A DNA stretch of 64,000 nucleotides from Streptomyces rubradiris (GCF_016860525.1 NZ_BNEA01000015.1:3162001-3226000); one strand, 5' to 3'. Numbered from the stretch's first letter, positions 24,056 through 32,877 are shown. Translations and numbers: made by a program. Notes: generated by a model not told the origin, from the sequence alone.

Positions 24056-24293
24056 CAATTGCTTCACCCTCTGAAGGGTAGGACGTCCGCTGATCAACTA
24101 CCCCCGGAACAACAAAAGTTCAGTCCGTTAGGGGACGTAAATCTGACCGGCGGACGCATGGCGTCGGACTGTGGCGGGTAAAACCCTTGTTTTCCTCCTC
24201 CACGGATACCACGCCTCGGCGGGATCACGCGCGCGATGTCCGGGAACCGCACCACGACGAGCCGGACCTTGGGAGATCCTGCCCGCCCCGAGA

Positions 24294-24824
24294 CTAGAAG
24301 TGCTCGACCTTCTGGCCGTCGGGGACCTTGTAGCAGCCGGAGACGACATCCACACTCAACTTCGGCGGGTCGTTCTTCGCCATCTGGGCGATGTGTACGC
24401 CGGCCTTCCGCTCGTCGTTGTCGGCGATCAGGACGATGTTCCTGTTCTTGCTGGTGTCCGGGCCGTACTGGACGATCTTCCAGCCGTGCTCGGGCAGCCT
24501 CTCCCTGAGGTTCCGCATCGCGTCATCGAGATCGCTCGCCGACGCGGGATAGAAGCTCCACGGGTGGAAGATCTTGAAGTAGGTGTCGCGGTCCTTGCCC
24601 TCGCACTCTTCGACGCCCGAGCGGCTGTCGGACGCCTTGCCCTTGACACCGATCAGGTCGTAGATCCCGCTGGATATGCCCTCCACCGCGTCGGCGGCGT
24701 CGCTCGAGGTGCTGGTGCCGGCCGACGTGACGTCGTCGGACTCGTTCTCGGTCATGTCGCATCCGGTCAGAGTCGTGAGTGCAAGGGGCAGGGCGACCGC
24801 GAAGGCGGTCAGTTTGATCTTCAC
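24294..24824 (-). CDS. Lipoprotein, third gene of the DUF1023 unit
   Basis: 176 residues from a GTG at 24824. Signal sequence with lipobox TLTGC (Cys22 lipidated). After a Ser/Thr-rich linker, the soluble part reads GISSGIYDLIGVKGKASDSRSG, FKIFHPWSFYPASASDLDDAMRNLRERLPEHGWKIVQYGPDTS and VSGCYKVPDGQ. Two further Cys (VEECEG, SGCYKV) may form a disulphide. Unknown family. It follows the hydrolase gene by 15 bases and is likely a membrane-anchored partner or immunity-type protein (inference). Confidence 0.82.
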   Translation of the reverse strand: MKIKLTAFAVALPLALTTLTGCDMTENESDDVTSAGTSTSSDAADAVEGISSGIYDLIGVKGKASDSRSGVEECEGKDRDTYFKIFHPWSFYPASASDLDDAMRNLRERLPEHGWKIVQYGPDTSKNRNIVLIADNDERKAGVHIAQMAKNDPPKLSVDVVSGCYKVPDGQKVEHF

Positions 24825-24839
24825 GTCAGGGGGTCTCTC

Positions 24840-26645
24840 CTATTTCACGTGCGCCCAGTAGTCGGGCGGCGGCTCCAGCTTCACGTTGTCGCCCTTGCCA
24901 ACCACGACCAGCGCCTGATTCTTCAGGCTGTCCGAGCCCTCGTTCCAGTACCCGCTGTGCCCTGCCGTGCCCGTGGTCATCTGGTTGGCGCCGAATTCCT
25001 GGTCGCTCGGGATGACGAAACGATCCCCGCCGTGGCCCCAGCGGCCGAAGTCCGGAACGACGTCTCCCTTGGCTTCCTCGTTCCACACATGCCCCTTGGG
25101 GACGTCCATCTCCTCGGCGTTCGACACCTTGACGCCGGGGCTGCCGGCGAAGACGACGTCATCGGTGTTCAGCGTCCCCGTCTCAGCAGCGGCGCCGATC
25201 AGAGTCGTTCCGTACGAATGGCCGATCACGGTGCGGTGCGCCGGCGTGTCACCCGTATGCGACGCCTCGAGTCCGTCCAGGAAACGGTTGAACGCCGGAG
25301 CACCGTCGTAGGCGTAGTGCTCGAACGGCGCGTCGTTGACCACTTTGTCCGGTGCGTCATAGCCGAGCCAGGTGATCGTGGAGACGGTCTTTCCGTCCGC
25401 CTCGTTGTCGGCGCGGCGCCAGACGTTGACCATCCGGTTGACATCGCCTTCGATGCCATCCAGATCCGCCTTCGTACCTGGCACATAGACGGCTTGGTGG
25501 TCCGCGGTGTCCGGGTTGCCATTGGCAATGATCGCGCGACCGTCGCCCTCGGTGCTGAAGCCCAGCAGGTACGCCTCGGGAAGCCCTCGCTCACCAGTCC
25601 TGTCGAAACGGCCCTGGATGGCCTGCATGCCGTGGAGCGACTGGTTGAGATGGTCGTACCGCTCGCCGTACTTTCTGTACCAGTCCATCCACTCGTCGGT
25701 GTGCACCTTCGACGCCCAGCCGCCCCCGCCGTGGATGTAGGTCCACTCGTTCGCCGGCGGCTTCGGCATGGAGTCGAGTTCCAACTGGTAGCGCGCCCGG
25801 GTCTCGTCCAGAACGATCCGGTTGGCCTCGTCGCGGACGGCGGACGGGAGGCCGTCGAGCTTGCCGACGCTGTCGGGACGCAACGAGACCCAGGCCGCGC
25901 GCTGCTCCTCGCTCAGATCCTTCCACCAGGACGCGTTGTCCCTGGGGCTGCCGTCCTTGGGCGGCTGCGGCAGGGAGTCGAGGTACTTCTTGCCGGCGTC
26001 GCTCACGCCGTCCTGGTCGGACTTGACGTCCGCCCAGTCCCGGTCCGAGACCTTCAGGTCGTCGTCCGCCTTCAGCGCGCGCAGCTTCGGGGCCCACTTG
26101 GCGTCCGCCTCGGCGGCCTCCTGCAAGGCGTCACCGATGCGGTTGGCGAACCCGACGGCCTTGCCGAAGTTCGGGTTCGGGTGCATGTTGACGGCCTGGC
26201 GCTCGATCGCCGCCGACGTCGGATCGGTCGCACTGGTACTGGGCGACACGGTGTCACCCTCGGGCACCTTCCCGTCGACCTCCTTGCCGCCTGCCGGGAA
26301 GCTGACCGAGCCGTCGGCGCCGACCGTGCACCCGGCCGCCTTGGCGTCCTCCATGGCCGCCTCGAGCTTCCGCTTGGCCGCCGCCATGTCGGAGGCGAAA
26401 CCGTTCAGCGCGGTGCTGACCAGCCCGCACTCGGTCTGGGTGTAGTGGAAGTCCTTCGACAGTTCCGCCAGCTCCGCCAGAGCGGCATTCGCCGCCGCGC
26501 CCTCGAGCTTGTTGCGGATGCCCGCAGAGACCTTGTTGTCGACCGTGTCCTTGGCCGAGCCGGCCATCTCACTCACGGCCCGGTACCCGTCCGCCGCCTC
26601 CTGGTACTCGGACGGCTTGAAAGCCTTCAAGGTCGCAAGGTCCAT
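24840..26645 (-). CDS. WXG-like N-terminal plus alpha/beta hydrolase (DUF1023) protein
   Basis: 601 residues, ATG at 26645. The first 110 residues are helical (LATLKAFKPSEYQEAADGYRAVSEMAGSAKDTV and onward), resembling the WXG100/LXG helical hairpins found on type VII secretion substrates. A middle helical part includes DNASWWKDLSEEQRAAWVSLRP. The last 250 residues are a DUF1023 alpha/beta hydrolase: VYVPGTKADLDGIEGDVNRM, GYDAPDKVV, HRTVIGHSYGTTLIGAA (Ser nucleophile), FAGSPGV and GTAGHSGYW. No signal peptide, so export, if any, would go by another route. Confidence 0.85.
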   Translation of the reverse strand: MDLATLKAFKPSEYQEAADGYRAVSEMAGSAKDTVDNKVSAGIRNKLEGAAANAALAELAELSKDFHYTQTECGLVSTALNGFASDMAAAKRKLEAAMEDAKAAGCTVGADGSVSFPAGGKEVDGKVPEGDTVSPSTSATDPTSAAIERQAVNMHPNPNFGKAVGFANRIGDALQEAAEADAKWAPKLRALKADDDLKVSDRDWADVKSDQDGVSDAGKKYLDSLPQPPKDGSPRDNASWWKDLSEEQRAAWVSLRPDSVGKLDGLPSAVRDEANRIVLDETRARYQLELDSMPKPPANEWTYIHGGGGWASKVHTDEWMDWYRKYGERYDHLNQSLHGMQAIQGRFDRTGERGLPEAYLLGFSTEGDGRAIIANGNPDTADHQAVYVPGTKADLDGIEGDVNRMVNVWRRADNEADGKTVSTITWLGYDAPDKVVNDAPFEHYAYDGAPAFNRFLDGLEASHTGDTPAHRTVIGHSYGTTLIGAAAETGTLNTDDVVFAGSPGVKVSNAEEMDVPKGHVWNEEAKGDVVPDFGRWGHGGDRFVIPSDQEFGANQMTTGTAGHSGYWNEGSDSLKNQALVVVGKGDNVKLEPPPDYWAHVK

Positions 26646-26654
26646 AACCTCCGA

Positions 26655-27095
26655 TCACCTGCCCTTCGCCCGGCCGCCGACCGCCTCGGTGTCCTTGTAC
26701 TCGGCGCTGATCTTGTCCAGCTCCGACTTCACATCCGTGTCGGTCACAGCGAGGTCGAGGCCCGTCCGCTCGAGGAGTCCCCCTAACGCAGCGCACCGGC
26801 CCTTCACCTTGCCGACGTACTGCTTCCAGGAGTCGTACAGCTCCTGCTGCGCCGCCGTCGACTGGCAGCCGGACGTGTCACCCAGCCCCGACTGCCCGTC
26901 GTCCAGCTTGGCCAGCGCCTTGCCGATGTCGTCCTGCAGGCCCGAGACGCCCTCACCGGCCGTCGCCCAGGCCTTCTTGTTCGACTTCAGACGGTCGTAA
27001 CCCACACCCACGGGGTCGGCGTGGTTCAGCTGCATCCCCGTTGAGCCGCGGGCCGCGGCATCCGCCTTCAGTCGCTCCCACTCGTCCCACGCCAT
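26655..27095 (-). CDS. Small helical WXG100-like protein, first gene of the DUF1023 unit
   Basis: 146 residues from the ATG at 27095 (MAWDEWERLKADAAARG), with GGGGAG 10 bases before. Predicted mainly alpha-helical: GYDRLKSNKKAWATAGEGVSGLQDDIGKALAKLDDGQ, then QQELYDSWKQYVGKVKGRCAALGGLLERTGLDLAV. It has the size and helix-turn-helix hairpin character of ESX partner proteins, though the exact WxG is absent. It precedes the hydrolase gene by 9 bases, so the two are co-translated. Function unknown. Confidence 0.8.
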   Translation of the reverse strand: MAWDEWERLKADAAARGSTGMQLNHADPVGVGYDRLKSNKKAWATAGEGVSGLQDDIGKALAKLDDGQSGLGDTSGCQSTAAQQELYDSWKQYVGKVKGRCAALGGLLERTGLDLAVTDTDVKSELDKISAEYKDTEAVGGRAKGR

Positions 27096-27518
27096 GCGTG
27101 ATGTTCTCCCCGTTTGCCCGTCTCCCCGATTTCGGCGCCCCTCCGCCGTCTCATGCGGGTCCCGTGCATGACGTGAAGAGGGGTACCGAGATGTTGTGAA
27201 GGAGGCTATCGAGATGTGATGACAGGGTGCCTGAGTATCCGTACTCATACCTGCAGCGGTGACGGCGGCGCGGGCGCGGCCCGCGTGGCAACCCCCGGCT
27301 CTTCCTCCCGCTCCGCGACCTGCTCCGGCGGACGGAGCCGTCCGGGCGGGCCCGGGTCGCTGTTCCACGCCCCGCTTCGCACCCTGCCCGCCGGGGTTCG
27401 GCGGACCCTGAACGCGGCCGGGTCATCCGCGACTCCAGAACCCCGGCCAGGACGATTCTCACGTGCCCGGCCGGGGCCTTCGCCCCCTTCGTCGACGCCC
27501 CGACACCCGTAGCGCCGG
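27096..27518. other. Gene-free interval with possible control sequences of the DUF1023 unit
   Basis: No gene seen. It has a perfect 6-bp hairpin TGAGTA-TCCG-TACTCA (27232-27247). Two related 12-mers, CGAGATGTTGTG and CGAGATGTGATG, lie 24 bases apart in the lower-GC part near 27187 and 27211. These are upstream of the leftward three-gene unit and may be its promoter/operator region. Confidence 0.5.
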
Positions 27519-29126
27519 TCAGGCCGGGCTCACCGCCGCCAGTCGGTGCACGTCCCGGGCCGTTCCGGTCACCCCGGACAGGAAGCCCTGGGCGCGCGGG
27601 GAGGCGGTGTCCGTGAGCCAGGACGGGTCGATGTCGCACACCGCCACGCGCACTCCCGTGCCGGCCAGGGCCAGCGGGAGGGTGTGGACGACCGTGGAGG
27701 GGAAGCTGAGGATCGTCCGGCCGACCGGTCCGCGCCGGGCGACCAGCTCCAGCGGGAGTTCCGGGCGCACTATCTCCAGACCCGTCTCGGCGGCCAGCCG
27801 GCGCAGCTTGTCGGGGTGCTCGCGGCGGTGGGCGAAGTAGCGGGTGGCGCCGTGCGCCTTGGCCAGGGCGCGGACGGCCTCCAGATAGCGCTCGCCGTCC
27901 ACCACCCCGGTCTCCACCAGCGAGGTGCCGACCATGTCGGCGCCGGCGGTGACGGCGGGTGGGCCGAAGCGGGCGCGGGTCCAGGCGAAGTCGTTGGCGG
28001 TAAAGGTGACGCCGTCCGGGATGTCGGACACCGGCATGGAGGAGAACACCTCGACGCGCCGCCGGGCGCTCGGGGTGAGGCGGCGCCGGGCGGAGGAGGA
28101 GACCGGCGCGAAGAGCAGGTCGCGGGCGCCGGGCCGGCCGCCCTTGCGGTGCCAGCGGACCAGGCGTTCGCCGCGGGCGAGCTGGGCGACGAACTCCATC
28201 GTCGCGGTGCCGTCGTCGACCACGACCAGGTCCTTGGCCCGGGTGATCGTCAGCAGCAGTTGTACGTAGCGGGAGAACGGGTCTCCCATGACGATGCGGT
28301 CGGCCCGGCGCAGCACGCCGGCCAGTCCGCCGATGGTGTGGAAGGGCGCGGTCGTGCCGCCCCGCGCCTCCTCCCAGCGCACCCGGTGCCCCTCCTCGCG
28401 GGCCAGGTCGGCCATGCGGCGCAGCTGGCCGCGGGTCATGGGGTCGGTCGGGGCCAGCACGACGACGGTGAGGTCCGCGCCGGCCGTCGGCGCCCGGTCC
28501 CCCGCCGTCCGCCGGCCCAGCGCCCGGCGGACCGCGGCCCGCCGGGACTGCGCGGGCACGGCACCGAGCGCGGCGGGTACGGGCAGGGCCGGGGCGGGGG
28601 CGGCCTGCCCCGGCATCAGGGCGGTGGCCGGATCGATGTCGCCCGGCGGCCAGGCCGCCGTAGCCGGATCCATGCCGACGGGACGAGCGGCCGTGGCCGG
28701 GTCCGTGCCGCCGGGACGGGCCGCCGTAGCACCAGTCGCACCTCTCGCCCCGGCAGCACCACTTACCCCAGCAGCACCACTCGCCCCAGCCGTGCCGCCC
28801 GACCAGGCCGCCGTGGCCGGATCCGCGCCGCCGGGACGGGCCGCCGTGGCCGCGTCCGCAGCGCCCGGCCCAGCCGCCCTGGCCGGGTCGGTGCCGTCCG
28901 GGCCGGCCGCCGTCGGACGTTCCGCGCCGCGGGTGCCCGGTGGCGCCGCGCGGTCCGGCCCCTCCGCTGCTTCCGCTGCTTCCCTTCCTTCCGCTTCCCG
29001 CGCGCCGGCCGGGGTCCGGCCGGCGTGCAGGTGGGCCCATTCCAGTACGTTCAGCAGCTGCACCGGGCTCTCCACGAAGGCGAGCGTGCGGGCGGGGTGG
29101 CCGGCCTGACCGGCGCGGGGGCTCAT
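27519..29126 (-). CDS. Wall-polymer glycosyltransferase-like protein with a large repetitive insertion
   Basis: 535 residues, ATG at 29126. The core resembles bacterial sialyl/polysialyl-type GT-B proteins: LAFVESPVQLLNVLEWAHLH at the start, then LTVVVLAPTDPMTRGQLRRM, RADRIVMGDPFSRYVQLLL, VVVDDGTATMEFVAQL and a C-terminal half ending ARDVHRLAAVSPA. Between residues about 40 and 205 there is an Ala/Gly/Pro insertion with repeated DPATAA(R/W)P units, splitting the first Rossmann-like unit. It is head of the neuB-neuA group in this cluster, so it probably adds or handles the Kdn/sialic-type sugar. Catalytic activity is inferred. Confidence 0.75.
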   Translation of the reverse strand: MSPRAGQAGHPARTLAFVESPVQLLNVLEWAHLHAGRTPAGAREAEGREAAEAAEGPDRAAPPGTRGAERPTAAGPDGTDPARAAGPGAADAATAARPGGADPATAAWSGGTAGASGAAGVSGAAGARGATGATAARPGGTDPATAARPVGMDPATAAWPPGDIDPATALMPGQAAPAPALPVPAALGAVPAQSRRAAVRRALGRRTAGDRAPTAGADLTVVVLAPTDPMTRGQLRRMADLAREEGHRVRWEEARGGTTAPFHTIGGLAGVLRRADRIVMGDPFSRYVQLLLTITRAKDLVVVDDGTATMEFVAQLARGERLVRWHRKGGRPGARDLLFAPVSSSARRRLTPSARRRVEVFSSMPVSDIPDGVTFTANDFAWTRARFGPPAVTAGADMVGTSLVETGVVDGERYLEAVRALAKAHGATRYFAHRREHPDKLRRLAAETGLEIVRPELPLELVARRGPVGRTILSFPSTVVHTLPLALAGTGVRVAVCDIDPSWLTDTASPRAQGFLSGVTGTARDVHRLAAVSPA

Positions 29127-29161
29127 CGGCGTACGACCGTCCCGTCGTCAGTGACCTGGAT

Positions 29162-30100
29162 TCACACCGTGACCGGCTCGCCGGCCGCCGCGGCGATCTC
29201 GGCGTCCGCGACCACACCGGAGACCCGGCGCAGCTTCTTCATCGGGCCCAGCTCGGAGTCGTAGACCTTCTTGACGCCGTCACCGAGGGAGGCCTCGATG
29301 GTGCGGATGTCGCGGACCAGGCGCTGCAGCCCCTGCGGCTCCACGGAGGCGGCCTGGTCGGAGCCCCACATGGCGCGGTCCAGGGTGATGTGGCGCTCGA
29401 CGAAGGTCGCCCCGAGCGCGACCGCGGCGAGGGTGGTCTGCAGGCCGGTCTCGTGGCCGGAGTAGCCGATCGGGACGTTCGGGTACTCCTTCTCCAGCGT
29501 GTTGATCACGCGGAGGTTCAGCTCCTCGGCCTTGGCCGGGTAGGTGGAGGTGGCGTGGCAGAGCAGGATGTTGTCGCTGCCCAGGACCTCCACCGCGTGG
29601 CGGATCTGCTTCGGGGTGGACATGCCGGTGGAGAGGATGACCGTGCGGCCGGTGGCGCGCAGGGCGCGCAGCAGCTCGTCGTCGGTCAGGGAGGCGGACG
29701 CCACCTTGTGGGCGGGCAGGTCGAACTTCTCCAGGAAGGCGACGGCCTCGGTGTCCCACGGGGAGGCGAACCAGTCGATCCCCTTCTCCTTGCAGTACGC
29801 GTCGATCTGCCGGTACTCGTCCTCGCCGAACTCCACCCGGTGGCGGTAGTCGATGTAGGTCATCCGGCCCCAGGGGGTGTCGCGCTCGATGTCCCACTGG
29901 TCGCGGGGGGTGCAGATCTCGGGGGTGCGCTTCTGGAACTTCACGGCGTCGCAGCCGGCCTCGGCGGCCACGTCGATCAGCTTGAAGGCGTTCTCCAGCT
30001 CACCGTTGTGGTTGATGCCGATCTCGCCGCAGATGTAGACGGGCTTGCCGGGGCCGACCTCGCGCGTACCGAAGGTGCGCAGACGGGAGTGGGTGCTCAT
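29162..30100 (-). CDS. neuB: NeuB-family sialic-acid/Kdn synthase without SAF domain
   Basis: 312 residues, ATG at 30100. The TIM-barrel synthase is complete: GEIGINHNGELENAFKLIDVAAEAGCDAVKFQKRTPE, FASPWDTEAVAFLEKF, KVASASLTDDELLRA, ILSTGMSTPKQI, CHATSTYPAKAEELNL, GYSGHETGLQTTLAAVALGATFVERHITLD. It condenses phosphoenolpyruvate with a six-carbon (or N-acyl) mannose-type sugar. Most NeuB proteins (about 345 residues) end in an antifreeze-like SAF domain; here the chain stops before it. With the adjacent phosphatase-fused CMP transferase, a phosphorylated substrate (Man-6-P giving Kdn-9-P) is plausible. Confidence 0.93.
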   Translation of the reverse strand: MSTHSRLRTFGTREVGPGKPVYICGEIGINHNGELENAFKLIDVAAEAGCDAVKFQKRTPEICTPRDQWDIERDTPWGRMTYIDYRHRVEFGEDEYRQIDAYCKEKGIDWFASPWDTEAVAFLEKFDLPAHKVASASLTDDELLRALRATGRTVILSTGMSTPKQIRHAVEVLGSDNILLCHATSTYPAKAEELNLRVINTLEKEYPNVPIGYSGHETGLQTTLAAVALGATFVERHITLDRAMWGSDQAASVEPQGLQRLVRDIRTIEASLGDGVKKVYDSELGPMKKLRRVSGVVADAEIAAAAGEPVTV

Positions 30101-30112
30101 CAGGGGGTGTCC

Positions 30113-31342
30113 TTACTTGGGGAGGGAATCGAGAGAGGGGCCGAGGATCCAGCTGGCGATCTCCCGGATCGCGCCGTCACCGCCGGGGACGGTGGTGACC
30201 GCGCGTGCGGCGCCGCGTACGACGTCGTGAGCGCTCGCGACCGCCACGGGCCAGCCCACGAGGGCGAAGCAGGGCAGGTCGTTGACGTCGTTGCCGACGT
30301 AGAGCACGCGCTCCGGCGCGATGCCCTGCTCCTCGCACCACTGCTTCAGCGCGAGGTCCTTGCGGTCGATGCCGTGCAGCACGGGGATCTTCAGCTTGCG
30401 TGCGCGGGCGGCGACGACCGGGTTCTGTTCCGTGGACAGGATCAGCAGCTTCAGGCCGCTCCTGCGGAGGGCCGCGACGCCGAGGCCGTCGCCGCGGTGC
30501 ACGGCGACGAACTCCCGTCCCTCGGAGTCGATCAGCACCCGGTCGTCGGTCTGGGTGCCGTCGAAGTCCAGTACGACCGCGTCCACGTCGGCGGCGGTCG
30601 GCAGCGCGCCGGGGCGGTCCGCGTCGAAGAGCGGCGCGAGGGCCCGGGCCCGGGCGAGGTCGTGCGGGTCGTCGATCTCCAGCACCCGGGCGGGGTCGGT
30701 GCGGACCAGCTCGGTGCGGCCGAAGAAGCGGTGGCCGTGCGCGCGGAAGCCGGCCGCGTCCATGGCGTAGGCGGCGCCGGTCTCCAGGAAGTCCTGGGGG
30801 CGGTCCTGGCGGCGCGGGCGGTAGGACTTGTCGTGGTTGACGCCCGCCCCGCCCTCGGCCTCGGTGTCGCCGTCGCGCCAGACGAAGCCGTGGAAGGGGG
30901 CGACGGTGACGGCGGTGTCGGCGCCGTGCTCGACGACCGCGGCGGCCACCCCGTCGATGTCCTCCCTCAGCAGGAAGGGGCTGGTGCACTGCACGAGCAG
31001 GACCGCGTCGACGGCCGAGCCGTGCAGTGCCTCGTGGGTGTCCATGGCGTGCCGGACCGCGGCCTCCGAGGTGGCGGTGTCCCCGGCGATCGCGGCGGGC
31101 CGCAGCACGACCTCGGCGCCGGCCTCCCGGGCGGCGGCGGCGATGGCCTGGTCGTCGGTGGACACGACGACGTCGGTCACCAGCCGGGCGGCCCGGCACT
31201 CGCGCACCGCGCGGGCCACCAGCGGGACACCGCCGACGGGGGCGAGGTTCTTCGCGGGCACGCCCTTGGAGCCGCCGCGCGCGGGGATGACGGCGAGCAC
31301 CCGGCGGACCGAGGCGCCCGGGTCCGTTTCCGAGTGGGACAT
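30113..31342 (-). CDS. neuA: Fused CMP-sialate/Kdn cytidylyltransferase and HAD phosphatase
   Basis: 409 residues from the ATG at 31342 with AAGGAG upstream. Residues 1-225 are a CMP-NeuNAc synthetase: AVIPARGGSKGVPAKNLAPVGG, VVVSTDDQAIAAAAREAGAEV, LLVQCTSPFLLREDID, GAAYAMDA. Residues about 240-409 are a KdsC-like HAD phosphatase: VVLDFDGTQTDDRV (nucleophile Asp and acid Asp), ILSTEQNPVVAARARKLKI and YVGNDVNDLPCFALVG. One chain thus removes a phosphate and makes the CMP-activated sugar, as in animal CMAS, which keeps a HAD-like tail. It lies 12 bases before neuB. Confidence 0.93.
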   Translation of the reverse strand: MSHSETDPGASVRRVLAVIPARGGSKGVPAKNLAPVGGVPLVARAVRECRAARLVTDVVVSTDDQAIAAAAREAGAEVVLRPAAIAGDTATSEAAVRHAMDTHEALHGSAVDAVLLVQCTSPFLLREDIDGVAAAVVEHGADTAVTVAPFHGFVWRDGDTEAEGGAGVNHDKSYRPRRQDRPQDFLETGAAYAMDAAGFRAHGHRFFGRTELVRTDPARVLEIDDPHDLARARALAPLFDADRPGALPTAADVDAVVLDFDGTQTDDRVLIDSEGREFVAVHRGDGLGVAALRRSGLKLLILSTEQNPVVAARARKLKIPVLHGIDRKDLALKQWCEEQGIAPERVLYVGNDVNDLPCFALVGWPVAVASAHDVVRGAARAVTTVPGGDGAIREIASWILGPSLDSLPK

Positions 31343-31365
31343 GGGCTCTACTCCTTGCGATGAGG

Positions 31366-32676
31366 TCACAGCTCGCCCATCCGCCGGATCACGGGGGCGA
31401 CCCGCTGGACGCCGTGCCGGTAGGCGCCGCGGGCGGCGCGGCGCACGATCTGCCGGACGGGGCCGGGCGACTTGTCGGCGGCGGGCGCGCCGGGCAGCGG
31501 GACGCCGTCGGGGCCGAGGTGGTGGCGGGCGAGGATGCCGGGCAGATAGCCGGGCGCGGTCTCGGGGGTGTAGTAGGGGGCGAGGGGCGGCAGTCCGCCG
31601 GGCCTTTGCAGCAGCTTGGCGATGCGTTCGCGGGCCGCGTCGAAGGCGGTGGCGTACGAGCCGTCGGCGGCGACCCCCTGGCGGGCCACCCACTCCTCGT
31701 CGGGCACCGGCCGGTGCCCGGCGTCCAGCTGGTCCCAGGAGGCGAGGCAGCCGGAGCCGGTGAAGTGGTGGTTGCCGAGCACCTCGCGCACCCCGAGGTC
31801 GGTGAGGACCGCGGTGGGGATACGGCGGTGCAGGGCCTCCAGGGCCGCGGTGGAGCTGACCGTGACCAGCAGGTCGGTGCGGTCGAGGACCTCGCCCATG
31901 TGGCCGTAGACAAGCCGGAAGTTGGCGGGCAGGTCCTTGCCCTGGACCAGCTTCTGGTACGGCAGTTCCTCGATGTGGGTGGTGTGTTCGCCGGGCTTGG
32001 AACGCAGCTTGAGCAGCACGTCCCGCTCGGGGTGGCGGCGGGCGTGCTCGATGAGGCGGTCCAGCAGGTAGGTGCGGTCGCGGCGGTTGTCCGGCACGGA
32101 CGGCTGGGCGGCGAACACCACGGTGTACGGGTCGTGTTCGCCGGTGTACGGCGCCCCGCCGAGGAAGGGCAGCGCGACCTCGGTGACCGCGGCGGCGTCG
32201 GCGCCCACGCCCTCGTACACGGCCCGGAACCGGTCCGCGTCGTGGCGGGAGTTGGCGAGGACGAGGTCCGCGCCGTGCCGCAGCAGCAGTCCGTCGGCGA
32301 GCTTCTCGTAGACGACGCCGACGTAGCCGGTGACGACCACGGGCCGCTTCCCGGAGCCCCAGGCGGCGCGCAGCCCGTGCAGCATCGCCTGGACGCCGCC
32401 GCCGACCAGGGCGAGGACGAGGACGTCGGGCGCCGCCCCGCCCATCTCGCGCAGGAACTCGACGCCGGTGACCTCGCGCAGGGAGTCGGCGCGGACGCCG
32501 ACCTCCTCCAGCTGGCGGGCGGTCGGGGTGGCGCGTCCGCGCAGGAGGTAGCCGTCGAGCCGGACCTCGGCAGCCGGCGGGGTGAGCCGGCGCGCGGTGA
32601 GCGCGCCCCACTTCCACCGGGTGTCGGAGTCCGCGAGGACGGCGACCCGCAGGGACTTCGGAGTACTTGCTGGCAC
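31366..32676 (-). CDS. Putative glycosyltransferase of the wall-polymer cluster (DUF6716-like)
   Basis: 436 residues from the GTG at 32676 (VPASTPKSLRVAVLADSDTRWKWG). An alternative TTG at 32715 would add 13 residues; neither has a Shine-Dalgarno. TAGCGT lies 7 bases before the GTG, a -10-like spacing that would fit a leaderless mRNA. GT-B-like features: LVLALVGGGVQAMLHGL, VVVTGYVGVVYEKLADG, TDLLVTVSSTAALEALHRRIPTAVL and GNHHFTGSGCLASWDQLD. It is the first gene of the leftward wall-sugar group and divergent from the next cassette. Acceptor and donor unknown. Confidence 0.78.
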   Translation of the reverse strand: MPASTPKSLRVAVLADSDTRWKWGALTARRLTPPAAEVRLDGYLLRGRATPTARQLEEVGVRADSLREVTGVEFLREMGGAAPDVLVLALVGGGVQAMLHGLRAAWGSGKRPVVVTGYVGVVYEKLADGLLLRHGADLVLANSRHDADRFRAVYEGVGADAAAVTEVALPFLGGAPYTGEHDPYTVVFAAQPSVPDNRRDRTYLLDRLIEHARRHPERDVLLKLRSKPGEHTTHIEELPYQKLVQGKDLPANFRLVYGHMGEVLDRTDLLVTVSSTAALEALHRRIPTAVLTDLGVREVLGNHHFTGSGCLASWDQLDAGHRPVPDEEWVARQGVAADGSYATAFDAARERIAKLLQRPGGLPPLAPYYTPETAPGYLPGILARHHLGPDGVPLPGAPAADKSPGPVRQIVRRAARGAYRHGVQRVAPVIRRMGEL

Positions 32677-32877
32677 GTCGAAGACGCTAGGAAGCGTGGG
32701 AGAGGAACCGCCCAACCGGAATACAACAAACGGTTAACAGCACACCGCCGAAAGGCGAACCGGCGCGCGATCGGGTGAAAAAACAGTGTGGTTCACGGCA
32801 TTGCCACGCGTAGTTCACCGGAAATCAAGCAGTCGGCCAGAATGCGGGCCGCGCTTGCCTCTACCGTCGTCCGCGTG

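Noticed and set aside
24840..26645. Phage lysin or tape-measure protein
   Set aside because: The helical start could suggest it, but the DUF1023 hydrolase motifs are clear and no phage gene is in the neighbourhood.
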